From assembly GCA_964498925.1 (NCBI GenBank), contig CAZCKD010000150.1:1-8959 (forward strand): 8,959 nucleotides of DNA. The letters are read 5' to 3'. This stretch comes from Granulosicoccus sp964498925. GTDB taxonomy: Bacteria > Pseudomonadota > Gammaproteobacteria > Granulosicoccales > Granulosicoccaceae. Below are positions 6,181-8,959 of the stretch, in pieces; the stretch's first letter is position 1; each line of letters begins with the position of its first letter. The notes under the pieces are model-generated. The model saw nothing but the letters and a program-made list of their open reading frames with translations. It was not told the origin of the DNA and made no database searches. A program made the translations under genes and the position numbers.

Positions 6181-6210
6181 ACGGGGAGAGGTTTATACCC
6201 TCACCTCCGT
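6181..6210 (+). terminator. Hairpin directly after recX, possible weak terminator
   Basis: Directly after the recX TAA, ACGG GG A GAGG (6181-6191) pairs with CCTC A CC T CCGT (6199-6210) around a seven-base loop. That makes ten pairs with one A-A mismatch and one bulged T. One arm is purine-rich and the other pyrimidine-rich. No T-run follows (next bases TTCCATG), so it does not fit a classical intrinsic terminator. It could instead be an attenuating or mRNA-stabilising stem between recX and alaS. Confidence 0.45.
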
Positions 6211-6282
6211 TTCCATGTGTATCTACCCGTAAGCGCACGGTCCAGCTACACTACGCCTCTTTACGCTTGTTCACGGCCCGTT
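6211..6282 (+). promoter_or_regulatory. alaS upstream region, promoter not resolved
   Basis: These 72 bp lie between the recX 3' hairpin and the alaS ATG. A TACACT at 6247-6252 is a fair -10 match but has no acceptable -35, so no promoter is assigned. No clear Shine-Dalgarno precedes the ATG. The frame of alaS is open back to a GTG at 6217, whose first codons read LPVSAR, the same hexapeptide found near the start of the small exported protein at 4156; the underlying 17 bp agree at 16 positions. Confidence 0.35.
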
Positions 6283-8913
6283 ATGTCCGACTCAAAACTC
6301 ATATCGACCTCCGATATTCGCGATCAGTTTCTTTCCTTTTTCAAGGACGAAGGACACGAAATCGTCTCATCTGGATCCCTAGTACCGGGAACCGATAAAA
6401 CCCTGTTATTTACCAATGCCGGAATGGTCCAATTTAAGGATGTCTTCACCGGTGATGAAGTCAGAGACTACAAGCGAGCGACCACATCGCAGCGTTGCGT
6501 GCGTGCTGGCGGTAAGCATAACGATCTGGACAATGTCGGTTATACCGCGCGCCACCATACCTTTTTCGAGATGTTGGGCAATTTTAGCTTTGGCGACTAC
6601 TTCAAGCATGACGCCATCAAATTTGCATGGACATTTCTTACAGGTCAATTAGGTCTTCCTGCAGACAAACTCTGGGTCACCGTTTTCGAAGAAGACGACG
6701 AAGCTGAGGCCATTTGGATAAACGATATCGGCGTCCCGGCTGAACGTGTTATTCGAATCGGTGCAAAAGATAACTTCTGGATGATGGGCGATACCGGTCC
6801 TTGTGGGCCATGCTCCGAAATTTTTTATGACCATGGTCCCGATGTTTGGGGAGGACCTCCAGGTTCACCAGAGGAAGACGGTGATCGCTACATAGAAATC
6901 TGGAATCTGGTTTTTATGCAGTTTGATAAATCAGCGGATGGCACCATGACGCCATTGCCCAAGCCGTGCGTCGATACGGGAATGGGGCTGGAACGAATTG
7001 CCGCGGTCATGCAGCATGTCCACAGCAATTATGAAATCGATTTATTCGATCGACTGATTCGTGATACTGCGAAGCTCTTAGGCAGAGACGATTTGGATAA
7101 TCCGTCTCTACGCGTAGTGACCGATCATCTTCGCTCATGTGCGTTCCTGATTGTCGATGGCGTCCTACCCAGTAATGAAGGGCGAGGTTACGTTCTTCGT
7201 AGAATTATCCGCCGGGCTGCGCGGCACGGACACAAGCTCGGTGCGACTGACACGTTTTTCCATAAACTGGTGAAATCGCTAGCCAGAGAAATGGGCGCTG
7301 CCTATCCTGAATTGGTTGCGGCTCAAGCTGAAGTTGAAAAGCAACTCTTGAAGGAAGAGGAGCGATTTGCGACTACTTTGTCAGCAGGGCTTGCCATTCT
7401 TGATGATGAAGTTTCACGTTTGGATAGTAAGTGCATCCCTGGTGAAGTTATCTTCAAGCTGTATGACACTTACGGCTTCCCAGCTGATTTGACCGGTGAC
7501 ATTGCACGCGAACGAGAGCTCGATGTTGATATGCCTGGCTTTGAGGCTTGCATGAACGCTCAACGCGAACGGGCTAGAGCGGCGAGTAAGTTTGCTAGTC
7601 AGGGGTTGGATTTTCAGGCGAGCACAGAAACAGAATTTCTGGGGTACAGCGAAAGCACATCTGAATCAAAGGTTGTTGAGTTGTTCGTCGACGGAAAATC
7701 TGTCGATGTATTGGAATCAGGTCAGGCAGGTTGGGTTGTTCTTGATAAAACGCCTTTTTATGGCGAATCTGGTGGTCAGGTTGGAGATACTGGCGTAATC
7801 GTCTCCGCCAAGAATGCCAGCTTTGAGGTCCTGGACACGCAGAAACAACGCCAAGCGTTTGCCCATGCAGGTTCTTTAACCGGTGGAGAATTACGCATCG
7901 GGGATGCCGTGTCGGCCACCATTGACACCGAACGGCGTGGAAATATTCGTCAGCATCATTCAGCGACGCATCTTCTTCACGGCGCTTTGCGAGAAGTGCT
8001 CGGCACGCACGTTGAGCAAAAAGGATCACTCGTTAACGAAGCCAATCTAAGATTTGATTTTTCTCACGGCGAACCTATCACGCCATCGCAAATTGTCGCT
8101 ATTGAAGAATGGATCGATCGGGAAGTCAGGGCTAATAGTCCATGCATTACCGAAGAGATGTCGATGGACGACGCTGTCGCCGCAGGTGCTATGGCACTGT
8201 TTGGCGAGAAGTACGGCGATGTTGTCAGGGTTGTCAGATTGGGAGATCGTTCGGTTGAACTCTGCGGTGGTACACATGTTGTGGCGACCGGTGAGTTAGG
8301 TGCTGTCAAAGTGCTTAGCGAAGGAGGGGTTGCAGCGGGTGTTCGTCGTATTGAGGCTGTTAGCGGGGGACGCGCATTGCAGTACTCTCAAGAGCTGGAG
8401 CAGCAACTGAGTGATGTCGCAGCAACGTTAAAAGCGCCAAAAACGGATGTCATGCCGAAGCTGAAACAGCTTCAGCTGCGTAATAAAGAATTGACTCGGC
8501 AGGTCGAGCAGCTTCAGGAAAAATTGGCCTCATCGGCTGGTCGTGACCTAGCCAGCAATGCTGAAAAAATGGGTGCCGCACATGTATTGTTGCAGGTTAT
8601 CGATGATGCAGATGCAAAAGCGTTGCGTTCGACCATGGATCAGCTGCGACAGCAACTATCCGATAGCATCATTGTTTTGGCTAGTGACAAGGGCGGTAAA
8701 GTTTCTCTTATCGCAACCGTTGAAAAGAGTTTGCATGATTCCGTTACCGCATCTGAACTATTAAAGAAAGTCGCTGTGGTTCTCGGTGGTCGCGGTGGTG
8801 GTAAGGCGGACATGGCGCAAGGCGGTGCTGACTCACTTGAAAACATCGAGCAAGCGTTTTCCGAGGCACGTGAATGGTTAACGTCAGTACTGCGTCCGCA
8901 CTCAGCTGATTGA
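6283..8913 (+). CDS. alaS: Alanyl-tRNA synthetase
   Basis: AlaRS activates alanine with ATP, charges tRNA-Ala in the cytoplasm and hydrolyses mischarged Ser- or Gly-tRNA-Ala. From ATG 6283 the protein is 876 aa, the usual bacterial length, opening MSDSKLISTSDIRDQFLSFF in line with the family. The frame is open back to GTG 6217, but those 22 extra residues have no family counterpart. The class II catalytic core has motif 2 with R65 in RATTSQRCVRAGGKHND and motif 3 as GMGLER at about 233-238. The editing domain has the zinc ligands H559 and H563 in HHSATHLLH, plus C661 and H665 in CGGTH. A heptad-rich helical segment (about 705-755) leads to the C-Ala domain with GGRGGGKADMAQGG at 835-848. All key residues are present. 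The gene follows recX after 102 bp, a common gammaproteobacterial order. Confidence 0.98.
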   Translation: MSDSKLISTSDIRDQFLSFFKDEGHEIVSSGSLVPGTDKTLLFTNAGMVQFKDVFTGDEVRDYKRATTSQRCVRAGGKHNDLDNVGYTARHHTFFEMLGNFSFGDYFKHDAIKFAWTFLTGQLGLPADKLWVTVFEEDDEAEAIWINDIGVPAERVIRIGAKDNFWMMGDTGPCGPCSEIFYDHGPDVWGGPPGSPEEDGDRYIEIWNLVFMQFDKSADGTMTPLPKPCVDTGMGLERIAAVMQHVHSNYEIDLFDRLIRDTAKLLGRDDLDNPSLRVVTDHLRSCAFLIVDGVLPSNEGRGYVLRRIIRRAARHGHKLGATDTFFHKLVKSLAREMGAAYPELVAAQAEVEKQLLKEEERFATTLSAGLAILDDEVSRLDSKCIPGEVIFKLYDTYGFPADLTGDIARERELDVDMPGFEACMNAQRERARAASKFASQGLDFQASTETEFLGYSESTSESKVVELFVDGKSVDVLESGQAGWVVLDKTPFYGESGGQVGDTGVIVSAKNASFEVLDTQKQRQAFAHAGSLTGGELRIGDAVSATIDTERRGNIRQHHSATHLLHGALREVLGTHVEQKGSLVNEANLRFDFSHGEPITPSQIVAIEEWIDREVRANSPCITEEMSMDDAVAAGAMALFGEKYGDVVRVVRLGDRSVELCGGTHVVATGELGAVKVLSEGGVAAGVRRIEAVSGGRALQYSQELEQQLSDVAATLKAPKTDVMPKLKQLQLRNKELTRQVEQLQEKLASSAGRDLASNAEKMGAAHVLLQVIDDADAKALRSTMDQLRQQLSDSIIVLASDKGGKVSLIATVEKSLHDSVTASELLKKVAVVLGGRGGGKADMAQGGADSLENIEQAFSEAREWLTSVLRPHSAD

Positions 8914-8929
8914 ACGTTCTATCGAATTA

Positions 8930-8935
8930 TTGACA
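8930..8935 (+). promoter_or_regulatory. Possible -35 box after alaS
   Basis: TTGACA is a perfect sigma-70 -35 hexamer 16 bp after the alaS stop. No convincing -10 can be seen at 16-18 bp spacing before the window ends, so it may be chance. Confidence 0.2.
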
Positions 8936-8952
8936 GGTTTTATTTTCAGAAA

Positions 8953-8959
8953 ATGGCAT
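8953..8959 (+). CDS. Possible start of a further gene, cut by window end
   Basis: ATG GCA followed by one base could be the first codons (Met-Ala) of a gene starting 39 bp after alaS. In Pseudomonas and relatives alaS is often followed by lysC, whose product also begins Met-Ala, so aspartokinase is one guess from gene order alone. No good Shine-Dalgarno is visible, and two codons cannot identify a protein. Confidence 0.25.

Noticed and set aside
6217..6282. alaS reading frame open back to a GTG, adding 22 residues
   Set aside because: AlaRS proteins start near MSDSKLIS here and the length is then the usual 876 aa; the extension probably reflects untranslated leader.

Overview
The window is a chromosomal housekeeping segment from a gammaproteobacterium with roughly balanced base composition. 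The order mutS | pncC (cinA C-terminal type) - recA - recX - alaS is a familiar gammaproteobacterial arrangement. The encoded MutS, RecA, RecX, PncC and AlaRS all read like E. coli or Pseudomonas-type orthologues. Genus and species cannot be told from this sequence. I see no insertion sequence, phage gene, CRISPR array, tRNA or rRNA.

Layout. On the minus strand, reading leftwards from about 3542, come mutS and then, 55 bp further on, nadK (NAD kinase), whose 3' end is cut off by the left window edge. On the plus strand, reading rightwards from about 3647, come pncC, a small exported coiled-coil protein that I do not recognise (ATGA overlap with pncC), recA (GTG start), recX (GTG start) and alaS. 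The last few bases may hold the first codons of another gene. The 104 bp between mutS and pncC must carry both divergent promoters. The 123 bp before recA hold a near-consensus LexA (SOS) box and a leader that can fold over the recA ribosome-binding site.

How the genes fit together. MutS (mismatch repair), RecA (recombination and SOS activation) and RecX (RecA inhibitor) form a genome-maintenance cluster. PncC and NadK both act in pyridine-nucleotide metabolism and flank it. AlaRS is a translation enzyme that commonly follows recA-recX.

The genes themselves are ordinary. The parts that deserve a second look are local: a 15-bp tandem repeat encoding a five-residue Arg/Pro/Asp repeat inside an unusually long MutS C-terminal linker; the unrecognised exported coiled-coil protein between pncC and recA; an SOS box that uses the stop codon of that small gene; a hairpin that covers the recA ribosome-binding site; and a 17-bp near-repeat shared by the start of the small gene and the alaS leader. 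I did not find a clear new multi-gene system.
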